The translations under genes were made by a program, and so were the position numbers. From an uncultured Lachnospiraceae bacterium (GTDB lineage: Bacteria; Bacillota; Clostridia; Lachnospirales; Lachnospiraceae), in the NCBI GenBank assembly GCA_910583835.1, contig CAJTYM010000001.1:166987-230986 (forward strand): a DNA stretch of 64,000 bases, in the 5' to 3' direction. Shown here piece by piece: positions 52,409 to 61,005 of the stretch. The notes beneath the pieces are model-generated. The model was not told where the DNA came from and made no database searches. It saw only the letters and a list, made by a program, of their open reading frames with translations. How positions within the stretch are numbered: position 1 is the first letter of the stretch; every line of letters starts with the position of its first letter.

Positions 52409-54286
52409 TCAAATTACCTCAACCATAAAGTTTTTATCTTCCTGTGATACTTTGAGCCATTCAAGCAGTTCCAATGTTCCTTCCAAATTTCTATTACCCA
52501 ACGATAGATAATTCCAACAATATTTTGCTGATTTTGATGTACGATCTACACTGATACCATTTGCACTGTTTAACAATTCAAAATCATTACCCCCATACTG
52601 CCCTGTATCCCCAACTTTCAGAAAATCACTTTCATCATATCCAATTTTTTTGTAAAAATCAAAAATATTTATCTTAGAACTTTTCCATGGTATAATGTCC
52701 ATGGAATGACTTGATACCAACACTTTAATATTCCCTATGCCTCCCAGCCATTCACGCACTTCGCCTATGTCTGCCTGCTGGCTTCCTTCCATAATAGATA
52801 ATTGATATGGATTCTCGTCAGCTAAACCATCAACTGCAAATCCCCTATCTATACCCAAAATATCACTAATCATTTTGAACTCCGCAGGAACCATAGCACT
52901 CTTTTTATCCGGCTGACAGTCATCAGACAATAAGCCGACACACCCTCCATTATAATAACATATTGCTATATCATCCCAATACTGTCTCTGAATACATTTC
53001 TGCAGCTCTACCCTGACTGATTTTCCCCTTCCTGTAGCAATGCCTATTTTAATCCCTTTGCTCAAAAGCTCATTTAGTTTCTGATATATTTTTATTTCCG
53101 CATAGCTCATTTTCCCTTTGATATGAAGTGTACCATCATAATCAAAAACAATTCCTTTGTATTGCGACTGAACCAGTCTGTCATAACCATCCTTTGCTTC
53201 TCGATACATTTGAGTTTTTTCATCTATGCAAACTCCCTGTTTACGATATAACGCTCTTTTAATAGGATTTTTTCTTATCTGCTTAATTTGATTGTCATCA
53301 TATTGATAACTCAAATGATAAAGCTTTCGTCCAAACTCCTTAACCGTAGGTTTTCCAGGGTTGATATTTCTTAATTCGCCTGCATGTTTTACTATACCCA
53401 GAATAAAAATAAAAGATTTCAGTACTCCTTCTATTGATTCGTTTTCAATATCTATTCGTGTCTGAGCAATGTAATCAGGAATTAATTTCAAGGTTTTATC
53501 CGCCAGTTTCTTATGTCTGTTATCTACTATCGCAATAATTCCCGTGGTCTCCGGTCTGTCAGAGAGCCAAAAATGTCTGCCGTGGGCAAAATTCCTAAAA
53601 TCCAATAATTGAATATTGCCTAAAGACACTTCTCCGAATTTTGATTCAAGATCTACTGCGGCAGGTATTGTCATTCCGGCACCCAATGTAATGATAGTAT
53701 CCTTTAAAAGGACATTATTCAGTTCCATATTTTCAAAATTGCATGACGGAATTGATGAAGGAAGCTCAAAAAAAGAATTCCCTGTTACTTTTCCAAAAGC
53801 CTTTGCCATAATAACAATTGATGATACAAGCGACTCAACTGCCAGGTATCCATCCTTTTTAACAGGCATTTGATACTCGAAATAGCTATTATGTAAATTA
53901 AATCTTTGTATTTTACTGATTGGAGCAGCCAGCGACATACAAACAGTAAGTATTCCGTCTGCCTCAAGTTCAGATGCAAATTTATATGCATTCTTTGAAT
54001 CTGCATTCTTACCACTGGCCGTAAATAAAATCACAGCGCTATCCTTAAGCTGATCCTTATACTGTGTCAAATCTAATGGTGTTATTTTTTTAGCATTCAT
54101 ACCTGCCCTGATACAAAAATACTCAACCGCTGCCGCAACAGAGTATGACCCGCCCGATCCTACCAGCAGTAAAAATTCATTTCTAAATTTTGCCAAAAAA
54201 TCACTAATACATTTTACATCGCATTTTACAGCATGATCGTATATCAATCCCAGACTTTGAAGTTCCTGTTCAAAACATTTACCCAT
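52409..54286 (-). CDS. Double SIS domain - HAD phosphatase fusion
   Basis: 625 residues. Two sugar-isomerase (SIS) domains fill about 1-330: LLLVGSGGSYSVAAAVEYF (39-57) and TIITLGAGMTIPAAVDLESKFGEVSLGNIQLLDFRNFAHGRH (198-238), the GlmS-like layout. A Cof-type HAD domain follows, with motif I DYDGTLH (382-388), IATGRGKSVR (416-425) and GDTGQYGGNDFELL (559-572). Predicted activities are sugar-phosphate isomerisation or transamination, plus phosphate removal. The start is an ATG 8 nt past the Nudix gene. Confidence 0.85.
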   Translation of the reverse strand: MGKCFEQELQSLGLIYDHAVKCDVKCISDFLAKFRNEFLLLVGSGGSYSVAAAVEYFCIRAGMNAKKITPLDLTQYKDQLKDSAVILFTASGKNADSKNAYKFASELEADGILTVCMSLAAPISKIQRFNLHNSYFEYQMPVKKDGYLAVESLVSSIVIMAKAFGKVTGNSFFELPSSIPSCNFENMELNNVLLKDTIITLGAGMTIPAAVDLESKFGEVSLGNIQLLDFRNFAHGRHFWLSDRPETTGIIAIVDNRHKKLADKTLKLIPDYIAQTRIDIENESIEGVLKSFIFILGIVKHAGELRNINPGKPTVKEFGRKLYHLSYQYDDNQIKQIRKNPIKRALYRKQGVCIDEKTQMYREAKDGYDRLVQSQYKGIVFDYDGTLHIKGKMSYAEIKIYQKLNELLSKGIKIGIATGRGKSVRVELQKCIQRQYWDDIAICYYNGGCVGLLSDDCQPDKKSAMVPAEFKMISDILGIDRGFAVDGLADENPYQLSIMEGSQQADIGEVREWLGGIGNIKVLVSSHSMDIIPWKSSKINIFDFYKKIGYDESDFLKVGDTGQYGGNDFELLNSANGISVDRTSKSAKYCWNYLSLGNRNLEGTLELLEWLKVSQEDKNFMVEVI

Positions 54287-54294
54287 AATCTACC

Positions 54295-54744
54295 TCATAT
54301 ATTTAAGTATTCTACCTTTGTATAACCATCCGCTTCATTCCATTCAACAAAAAGTTCTTTAATACCGTCTTCGAAAAATAAAGGCAGTCTATACTCCATC
54401 CCTTCTGCCAAGCTAAGACTATTAATTTCATCAATTTTTACCCATTTAAGTTCCCCCTCATCACACCGATTTACCAGAGCTCCTTTGTAATCCGTACAAA
54501 GATAATTACTTACAATATGCCTTTCCCCTGTCGCTGTATTAAAAAAATGAGCCATTCCTTTATAAATTACTTTTACAATAGCCAGACCTGTCTCCTCCAT
54601 TATTTCTCTCATAACACAACGTGTCATTCCCTCATCCGCTTCAATATGTCCACCGGGAAAAGCCCAGCCTTTCCAGTCATTCTTCCTATTAATCATTAAA
54701 ACTTTGTTTTCTCTCACTATTGCACACATTGTTGTAAGTTCCAT
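54295..54744 (-). CDS. Nudix hydrolase
   Basis: 149 residues. The Nudix box GHIEADEGMTRCVMREIMEETGL lies at 32-54 with all catalytic residues (G-x5-E-x7-R-E-x2-E-E-x-G). The family cleaves nucleoside diphosphates linked to another moiety. First gene of the six-gene operon. AGGAG lies eight bases before the ATG and a TATAAT lies just upstream. It may prepare or clear the operon's nucleotide product. Confidence 0.88.
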   Translation of the reverse strand: MELTTMCAIVRENKVLMINRKNDWKGWAFPGGHIEADEGMTRCVMREIMEETGLAIVKVIYKGMAHFFNTATGERHIVSNYLCTDYKGALVNRCDEGELKWVKIDEINSLSLAEGMEYRLPLFFEDGIKELFVEWNEADGYTKVEYLNI

Positions 54745-54758
54745 TTGTATACTCCTGA

Positions 54759-54764
54759 ATTATA
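54759..54764 (-). promoter_or_regulatory. Predicted -10 of the conflict operon
   Basis: A perfect minus-strand TATAAT 15 nt before the Nudix start codon. No good -35 is seen at 17 nt, so the promoter may need an activator. The predicted leader is only a few bases long. Confidence 0.4.
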
Positions 54765-55335
54765 TCCTGAACTTTTCGCAAAAACACTTGAGTAACATCA
54801 CAAAATATGTTCCCTTTTCATATAACACTACTCTGCACATTTTTCATCAGAATATTCTGTACAGAACCGGTTGATGTATAATAAGTCCACATCAACCATT
54901 ATAAAAGAAAGAGAACATATACTGTAAATCCATTATATAACAAATACAACCCAATTGGAAGATTTCATCCATATTTTTATTCACTTTATAACATTTTCGG
55001 GTACTTTGCACACCCACGCCGGATTCCAGTCTGACATAAAACAAGCCAGTGCTATAGCATTACACTATAACACCGACTTCTCCTTTTACCCTGGGCGGGC
55101 AGTCGTGTCTGTATATTTTAGCGTAAATGGTGGATAGCATATACCTAGACCATCTCCAATTGACATTTTTATGTCAAAACGTCTGCAAAATGCCCTAATA
55201 CAGAATAATATTATGAAATTTGGATAAGTACTACGTGACATATTGCTACCCATAAGTTGTAATTTAAAATGAAATGGTATAATTGGGACTATAAAGTCGC
55301 AATTAAATTTTTTTTGATAGGCTTTAGCTTACAGT
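54765..55335. other. Gene-free region upstream of the conflict operon
   Basis: About 570 AT-rich bases. The only clear structure is a 9-bp stem ggttgatgt/acatcaacc around 54870-54898. A 60-codon frame at 54955 has no ribosome-binding site and looks spurious. Confidence 0.5.
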
Positions 55336-55339
55336 AAAA

Positions 55340-55441
55340 AAACCTCCAATGTTATAATAATGCTGGTTCGCCAACCGCATTAAAGACAAGGAGGTTATCC
55401 ATATGAATAGTAATAATTTATCACATACAAATTGGAATTTA
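55340..55441 (+). mobile_element. Remnant of an IS200-type insertion sequence (5' end)
   Basis: A leader with cctcc...ggagg and the hairpin ggtt-cgcc-aacc is followed by GGAGG and ATG 55402. The first residues, MNSNNLSHTNWNL, are those of IS200/TnpA transposases. The frame then runs into a stop, and the sequence changes to methyltransferase-like DNA. Only the left end survives. Confidence 0.6.
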
Positions 55442-55761
55442 TAGGGGATAATAACCGCCGATTAAGCTATAAAAAAGCCGCAGTCATCCAGACATTTCCG
55501 ACAGATATGGAATTTTGCGGGGACTTGGACAGCAAATATAAGCAGATAAGGAATGCCGTACCGGTAAAACTGGCAGAGACAATTGCAGCTGATGTTTATA
55601 AAATATTGACAGTGGAAGATTTAAGGCTATTGCTGAATATAGAGAGACTAGAAGCAGAAATAAAGGTTGACCGCCGGATTACAAATACTGTAATTATGGG
55701 AAAGGCATTTGAATATGCATCGTTGGTAGAACTGTACAGAGAATTTAAAAATAACGATTAG
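55442..55761 (+). pseudogene. C-terminal fragment of a C5-cytosine DNA methyltransferase
   Basis: NRRLSYKKAAVIQTFPTDMEFCGDLDSKYKQIRNAVPVKLAETIA matches motifs IX-X of Dcm-type methyltransferases (R-x-L-T-x-R-E-A-A-x-x-Q-F-P ... Q-I-G-N-A-V-P), with Arg replacing the Gly of GNAVP. All catalytic motifs are missing. The left junction is the IS200 remnant. After about residue 65 the frame continues in unrelated sequence to a TAG. It points to a lost restriction-modification system. Confidence 0.7.
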
Positions 55762-55989
55762 GAATCAGACAGGCTTGAAATAATAAACGATAATAATTAT
55801 AAGAATATTGAAAGGGCATATCAGATGGTGGAAGAACCGGAGGAAGAGCTGGATGACGAAGATAGGATGGAAATGATTCATATAGAAACGTCTTTGAATA
55901 AATATAACAGAGCAGCCAGAGCAGCGGCAAGATACCTCTGTATGGCAGAGCCGATATTGAGAAGTCACAGTCCTTTATTATGGCATGCT
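55762..55989 (+). pseudogene. Remnant coding sequence after the methyltransferase fragment
   Basis: The same frame stays open for 75 codons after the TAG, including MVEEPEEELDDEDRMEMIH and YNRAARAAARYLCMAEPILRS. The codon pattern looks coding, but there is no independent start with a good ribosome-binding site apart from the ATG at 55825. Likely a decayed gene. Confidence 0.35.
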
Positions 55990-56215
55990 TAGGGCAATGC
56001 CGGACCGTGCAGGGGTCAAAGGTGATGTTAGGGACATTGATTTTGCCGTTTATCGGGATAAGCTGCATACGGAGCAGATAAGCGATATTGTCAAAAATTG
56101 ATGCCTATGCCCTAACGTATGAGAAATGGTCATGCGTGGAAGACAAAATGGATGTTTTTTATGCTCCTATTATAGAACTCTTCATTAAAGAAATAAAAAG
56201 ATTAGGAATTTTATG
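55990..56215. other. Gene-free stretch
   Basis: About 225 bases of what looks like further decayed coding DNA (short open pieces only). Nothing assignable. Confidence 0.4.
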
Positions 56216-56761
56216 CTATTTTAGCAAATTAGCTATATTGATATTCAAATCATCATAAATGCAAACAGGAACTGTGTCATCAAAGGAATATTGGTTTGTT
56301 TTTTCTTCATGCTCAAGGTCGTATACCATGATTGTATGCTTTAAGGGATTTACAATCCAATATTCCCGCACTCCGGCTGTACGGTATTTAAAAAGTTTGA
56401 TGCCGTAATCATTTTGAGGATTGGAGGGGGACGTGATTTCAATAATCCAGTCCGGAGCCCCACTGCATCCTCTTTCGTTTAATTTAGAAACATCGCAGAT
56501 GACGGAAATATCTGGTTCCAGGTAATTGATATCGTCATTGTTTAAGAAAACAGCGAATGGAGCAGCGTATACTTCACATGTTCCGTTCTTCTTTTGTATA
56601 TAATGATAGATTTCAGCATACAGGCTGCCGGATATCTTCTGGTGGATTCGGTTTGGCGGAGCCATATCATAGATTTTGCCATCTATCAGTTCTGCCCTCT
56701 GTCCTTCTGGAAGGGCGTAGATATCTTCGATAGTATAGAGCATTTTTTGTGCTAACGCCAT
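56216..56761 (-). CDS. Uma2 family endonuclease-like protein
   Basis: A 181-residue protein of the DUF820/Uma2 group (PD-(D/E)xK fold). YALPEGQRAELIDGKIYDMAPPNRIHQKIS, FLNNDDINYLEPDISVI and APDWIIEITSPSNPQNDYGIKLFKYRTAGVREYWIVNP supply the D, E-x-x and K residues of the nuclease core. Such genes are often associated with mobile DNA; their role is not established. GAGGAT precedes the ATG. Confidence 0.85.
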   Translation of the reverse strand: MALAQKMLYTIEDIYALPEGQRAELIDGKIYDMAPPNRIHQKISGSLYAEIYHYIQKKNGTCEVYAAPFAVFLNNDDINYLEPDISVICDVSKLNERGCSGAPDWIIEITSPSNPQNDYGIKLFKYRTAGVREYWIVNPLKHTIMVYDLEHEEKTNQYSFDDTVPVCIYDDLNINIANLLK

Positions 56762-56817
56762 AGGATATCCTCACTTTCTCATTTCATAGCGTTTACCGGC
56801 AGCATGTATACGGAAAT

Positions 56818-58317
56818 TTACAGCTTCACAACTTTAATGGTCTGATTGCTTCTATCGCTCAGCCCTTCCACCGTCAGGCCAAGCTTCTGGCATTGGTCGA
56901 CAATGCCGATAATCTTACCAGTAAGAATTTCGCCTGGGGTAACCAGCGGGATTCCTGGTGGATAGAGGTAGATGAACTCCTGGCTGATGTGCCCGGTGGA
57001 GGCTTTCAGTGAAAGTGGCTCGGAGGGCTGTTCCATCGCAAGGGCAATGGGCATCTGCGGCTTAGGCGGCTGGTAAATGTCATTGCTTGTCAGATGGCGT
57101 GACCGGCCCGGTGTTCTGGAACCAAGGATTGCAGGACGTGACGAGGTGCGCGGGGCTGCGAGGGAAATCTCGTCATCAATTTCTCTCAGCCCATGCAGCA
57201 GCCGCGCAAATCCTTCCGGGGTGTCCATCAGGCTGGTCAGGGCAGTGACGTAGTGCCCGGAACACATTTCTAATTGTAAATAATAGTTATGCAGCAGTTT
57301 GCGGTACAATTTCTGTCCAGTCAGTTCGGAATCGCCCACGGAAATTAATATTTTGGATATATCATGGTCGAAGCATGTTTCCGGTTGGCAGGACTCCTTT
57401 TCAAATACCTTAAGGTGCTTGAGGGATTTGGTCTGCTGGTAAAATTTCTTTAGCTGTGGAATATATTTTGCCAGTTGTTCCTCTCGTGCTTCGTTTAAGA
57501 AACGGATGCACTGTTCTATGGACGCCATCAGCAGATAAGAGGGCGAACTGGTTTGATAAATGGAAAGAAAATTTTCCAGGGCATTTCGGTCGATACGTTC
57601 CGAGTTCACATGCAAAAGAGCGGTCTGCGTAAGGCAGGGAAGCGTCTTGTGCAGGCTCTGTATCACTAAATCCGCACCGCATTCCAGGGCGGATTCCGGG
57701 AACTCTTCGGAAAGTGCAAAGTGTGCGCCGTGCGCTTCGTCCACAATCAAGGGCAAATCGTATGCATGTACAATCTCCGCAATTGTGCGAATATCGGAAG
57801 TAACCCCATCATATGTGGGGGAAGTAATGAATACTGCGCCAATCTGGGGCAGGTCGTCCAATGCCTGTGCCACATGCGCCGGGGAAATAGAGCCGGAAAT
57901 GCCAAATTCCGTTGCTGACGGAAGAAGGTAGACGGTCTCCAATCCTCTCAGGTATACAGCATGGTAGGCTGATTTATGGCTGTTGCGCGCCATCAGCAGT
58001 GTGCTGAGCCGGGGAAGCGCTGCGCTGATAGCGCTTAAAATGCCGGCAGTGCTGCCGTTTACCAGGAAAAATGTTTCTTTTGCCCCGAACAGTTCAGCCG
58101 CGCGCTGCTGGGCTTCTTTTAAAATCCCATTTGCGTGGTAGAGGTTGTCAAAGCGGTCAATCTCCGTAATATCTACCGTATAGGGATTGGGAAATTCTAT
58201 GGGAACACGTTTATGTCCCGGCATGTGGAAGGGGTAACATCCGCTCTTGGAGTAGCTTTGCAGCCGCTCATCCAGAAAAGGGGAATCGTCCTGCCAGGAA
58301 TATTTAATATCAGGCAT
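56818..58317 (-). CDS. Orn/Lys/Arg decarboxylase-family PLP enzyme (SpeA/YaaO-like)
   Basis: 499 residues. CYPFHMPGHKR near the start, FLVNGSTAGILSAI, PLIVDEAHGAHF and VIQSLHKTLPCLTQTALLH (PLP lysine in S-x-H-K) define the fold-type I decarboxylases. The C-terminal domain ends in GITGLVTPGE-like IPLVTPGEILTGKI. In Bacillus the homologue YaaO lies next to tmk-yaaQ-yaaR-holB. Here about 13.6 kb of other DNA lies between it and the guanylate-kinase-like gene. Substrate (Arg, Lys or Orn) cannot be told. AAAGGAG precedes the ATG. Confidence 0.9.
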   Translation of the reverse strand: MPDIKYSWQDDSPFLDERLQSYSKSGCYPFHMPGHKRVPIEFPNPYTVDITEIDRFDNLYHANGILKEAQQRAAELFGAKETFFLVNGSTAGILSAISAALPRLSTLLMARNSHKSAYHAVYLRGLETVYLLPSATEFGISGSISPAHVAQALDDLPQIGAVFITSPTYDGVTSDIRTIAEIVHAYDLPLIVDEAHGAHFALSEEFPESALECGADLVIQSLHKTLPCLTQTALLHVNSERIDRNALENFLSIYQTSSPSYLLMASIEQCIRFLNEAREEQLAKYIPQLKKFYQQTKSLKHLKVFEKESCQPETCFDHDISKILISVGDSELTGQKLYRKLLHNYYLQLEMCSGHYVTALTSLMDTPEGFARLLHGLREIDDEISLAAPRTSSRPAILGSRTPGRSRHLTSNDIYQPPKPQMPIALAMEQPSEPLSLKASTGHISQEFIYLYPPGIPLVTPGEILTGKIIGIVDQCQKLGLTVEGLSDRSNQTIKVVKL

Positions 58318-58355
58318 GTCAGTCTCCTTTTGTTATCTGCTTTTCTGTAAAAGGT

Positions 58356-58730
58356 ATGCGCAGAAAGGCAGTTTTTTGTATAAAGAAATCAGCAAATTCA
58401 TTTACTGCTTCCTATAAGTATAACGGAAAGTGGCTGGAAACTCAAGTAAGAATATGGGAAGGACTACTTATTCCAGGTTTCGATAATACATTGATGTTTC
58501 TTGGTGTTCAAATCGTAATTGATGCCTACGAGAAGGATTTTTCCAGTGTAATGTTCCAACCTGCAGCTTCTATGGCATTAGCAAATTCAGAAGAAATTTC
58601 TGAATTAGGAATGAATATTTCTTTTATAGTAAAAATTATCATAACTATGCATAAGCATGGCACTGACATAGGAAATCAGATTGCTTTTATCTATATTTCT
58701 GGAGGAAATCAACAAGTAAAATTTTTCTGA
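58356..58730 (+). CDS. Doubtful ORF between speA-like and sigma-factor genes
   Basis: 124 codons with no family resemblance and no clear ribosome-binding site. Composition is mixed, with an internal stretch GLLIPGFDNTLMFLGVQIVIDAYEKDF. It might be a decayed gene or chance. It fills most of the 460-bp gap. Confidence 0.2.
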   Translation: MRRKAVFCIKKSANSFTASYKYNGKWLETQVRIWEGLLIPGFDNTLMFLGVQIVIDAYEKDFSSVMFQPAASMALANSEEISELGMNISFIVKIIITMHKHGTDIGNQIAFIYISGGNQQVKFF

Positions 58731-58778
58731 CACATTTCCCAGCCCTAAATCGTTAATCATTTTGAAAGGAGGTTTACG

Positions 58779-59225
58779 GTGTCCCTTGATATAAATGAAC
58801 AATACGATAAAATTTACCGCTATTGCTATTTTAAAGTACATAACCGCACACTGGCCGAGGATTTGACACAAGAGGCTTTTCTGAAATATTTTGCGCAGAC
58901 TTCTTATATCCACAGGGGAAAACAGTTGGCTTACCTCTATACGATTGCACGCAATCTGTGCATAGACCATTACCGGAAAAGGAAGGAAGAAACATTAAAC
59001 GAAGAGGTGGCGGAAAATCCTATGGAACAAGTGGAAAGAGCGTTATATGTCCGTATGGCTGTAGAGAAACTTCCAGAAGAAATGCAGGAATTGATTCTGC
59101 TGAAGTATGTCAATCAGCTTTCCGTGCGGGAAATATGTGCGGTTACCGGTCTGTCCCGAAGCAGTGAGTACCGTTTAGAAAAAGTGGCATTACAAAAATT
59201 GCGGGTTTTGCTCAGGGAAGAGTAA
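58779..59225 (+). CDS. ECF-type RNA polymerase sigma factor
   Basis: 148 residues. Region 2 (YDKIYRYCYFKVHNRTLAEDLTQEAFLKYF and AYLYTIARNLCIDHYRKRK) and region 4 (QELILLKYVNQLSVREICAVTGLSRSSEYRLEKVALQKLR) are complete. The start is GTG 58779, with AAAGGAGG upstream. It heads an apparent operon with a membrane protein and an ABC transporter. No zinc-type anti-sigma factor is seen, so the next gene is the candidate regulator. Confidence 0.92.
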   Translation: MSLDINEQYDKIYRYCYFKVHNRTLAEDLTQEAFLKYFAQTSYIHRGKQLAYLYTIARNLCIDHYRKRKEETLNEEVAENPMEQVERALYVRMAVEKLPEEMQELILLKYVNQLSVREICAVTGLSRSSEYRLEKVALQKLRVLLREE

Positions 59226-59300
59226 AGATGGAGACACAGGTAAACCGCATGACGTGACGTGGAGAAAGTCAATGAGAGAAATACAGAAATGGAGGCGTGT

Positions 59301-60041
59301 ATGTTGGATAAGCATCTGAAAAAAGATTTGAAAGAGAGTTTTGCAGCCCCCGAACCCCTGGGTAAAAAACAATTCCTCGGTAACCTCAATTATCCCAAGG
59401 CAAGTCCCTTGGAAGTGCTTAGGGTTCAGGCGGAGTATATCCCTAAATTTGTATGGGTATTGTCTGTAACTCCCATATTTCTGATTTTGCTGCTGCAATG
59501 TCTGGCAGCAGCTTCAGTCGGCGGCAAGGATTTAATTTGGTATCTGTCTGCTTTTATGCCCATCCTGGCAGTTTTGGCGGTGACAGGGACATTCCGTTCC
59601 GGGGCATACGGCATGGCGGAACTGGAATTGGCATCAAAGTATAATTTGCCGCAGATTCTGCTGATGCGAATGGGGATTTTGGGCTTGCTGGACTTATCGA
59701 TAGTGCTTGCCGCAGTTTTTCTGATTGTCAGTATGGGGGAAATGACCGTTCTGCACACAGCATTGTATCTGCTGGTCCCCTGGGAGAGCACTTGCCTGCT
59801 GACTTTTCAGGTGGAAAAACACAGGAAAGGAAGAGAGACGATTTGGTGTAATATTCTTTGTGGCTTTTTTGTCAGTATGTCAGAAATTATCTTAAAAAAC
59901 AGGGAATTTGCTTCCTGTCTGGAAAATGTATATTTATGGCTAGCCGCTTTTTGTGTCCTTTCGTTCCTGTTGGCAAGGCAGGTTTATCGTATCTGCCTAG
60001 ACAAGGAAGCGTGGAGTTGGAATATGTATATGGCTGGATGA
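59301..60041 (+). CDS. Membrane protein of the sigma/ABC operon, candidate anti-sigma factor
   Basis: 246 residues from the ATG at 59301 (GGAGG six bases upstream), although the frame opens at a GTG 59259. A cytoplasmic start (MLDKHLKKDLKESFAAPEPLGKKQFL) leads into about six membrane helices. Its place directly after the ECF sigma gene, and the short polar N-terminus, fit a membrane-bound anti-sigma role, but no known domain is recognised. The 3' end is partly duplicated in tandem (60027-60085). Confidence 0.65.
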   Translation: MLDKHLKKDLKESFAAPEPLGKKQFLGNLNYPKASPLEVLRVQAEYIPKFVWVLSVTPIFLILLLQCLAAASVGGKDLIWYLSAFMPILAVLAVTGTFRSGAYGMAELELASKYNLPQILLMRMGILGLLDLSIVLAAVFLIVSMGEMTVLHTALYLLVPWESTCLLTFQVEKHRKGRETIWCNILCGFFVSMSEIILKNREFASCLENVYLWLAAFCVLSFLLARQVYRICLDKEAWSWNMYMAG

Positions 60042-60085
60042 GGAAGAGGAGAGGTAAAAGTGAACTTCATATATGGCTGGATGAG
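60027..60085. repeat. Tandem duplication at the 3' end of the membrane protein gene
   Basis: tatatggctggatgag occurs at 60027-60042 and again at 60070-60085, a 43-bp duplication that includes the last codons, stop and a GGAG ribosome-binding site. Confidence 0.8.
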
Positions 60086-60096
60086 AAAAAGGAGAA

Positions 60097-61005
60097 ATGA
60101 AAATGGAACTAACATTTGACCGTGTGACAAAACAATTTAAAAATAAGATTGCCGTGGACAGGGTATCGCTGTCTCTGCAAAAAGGAGTATATGGGCTGCT
60201 GGGGGCGAACGGAGCGGGAAAAACTACGTTGATGAGGATGATGTGCGGGGTATTAAAGCCAGACAGCGGTGAAATCCGTTTGGGAGATCTGGGTGTGGAA
60301 GAGGAGGATTACCGCGATAAGCTTGGTTATCTTCCGCAGCAGTTTGGTTATTATCCCGAATTTACCGGCGAGGATTTCCTGATGTACATGGCGGCGCTAA
60401 AAGGGATTTCCAAAAGGCAGGCAAAGGAGAGAACGGCAGAACTGCTTGATACGGTTAATCTGACAGATGTTGCGAAAAAGAAAATCCGCACTTATTCCGG
60501 TGGCATGAAGCAGAGGCTTGGCATTGCCCAAGTGCTGATTAACCATCCGCAGGTTCTGGTATTGGATGAACCGACTGCCGGGCTGGATCCAAAGGAAAGG
60601 GTAAAATTCCGCAACCTTATTTCCCAGCTGGGCAGCAACAGGATTGTGCTGCTATCTACACATATCGTGTCAGACATCGAATATATCGCAGATACGATTC
60701 TGGTGATGAAAGAGGGAAGCCTTATCCACCAGGGGGGGCGCAGTGAAATCATGAAAGTGATTCAAGGAAAAGTATGGGAAACTGCAGCGGAGGCTGAAGC
60801 AGCGGATAGATGGATGGAGAGATACCCGGTACTAAATATCCGTCAGGAAAAAGATAGGATTTTCCTGCGCCTGGTAAGTGAAGAGCCGCCCACAGAAGAC
60901 AGCATTTCTGTAGCCGCCACGTTAGAGGATTTGTATCTGTATTATTTTAGTGAAGAAGGAGGAGAACATGAGAGAAATTATAAATCTGGCAGGATACGAA
61001 TATAA
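60097..61005 (+). CDS. ABC transporter ATP-binding protein
   Basis: 302 residues. Walker A GLLGANGAGKTTLMRMM, Q-loop LPQQFGYYPEF, signature YSGGMKQRLGIAQ, Walker B VLVLDEPTAGLD and the H-loop STHIV are all present in order. The 80-residue C-terminal extension is typical of exporters of the ABC-2 class (CcmA-like). Its 3' end overlaps the permease gene by 38 nt. Confidence 0.93.
   Translation: MKMELTFDRVTKQFKNKIAVDRVSLSLQKGVYGLLGANGAGKTTLMRMMCGVLKPDSGEIRLGDLGVEEEDYRDKLGYLPQQFGYYPEFTGEDFLMYMAALKGISKRQAKERTAELLDTVNLTDVAKKKIRTYSGGMKQRLGIAQVLINHPQVLVLDEPTAGLDPKERVKFRNLISQLGSNRIVLLSTHIVSDIEYIADTILVMKEGSLIHQGGRSEIMKVIQGKVWETAAEAEAADRWMERYPVLNIRQEKDRIFLRLVSEEPPTEDSISVAATLEDLYLYYFSEEGGEHERNYKSGRIRI

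Noticed and set aside
54955..55137. 60-codon plus-strand ORF upstream of the conflict operon
   Set aside because: No ribosome-binding site, no resemblance, and unusual composition for a gene here.
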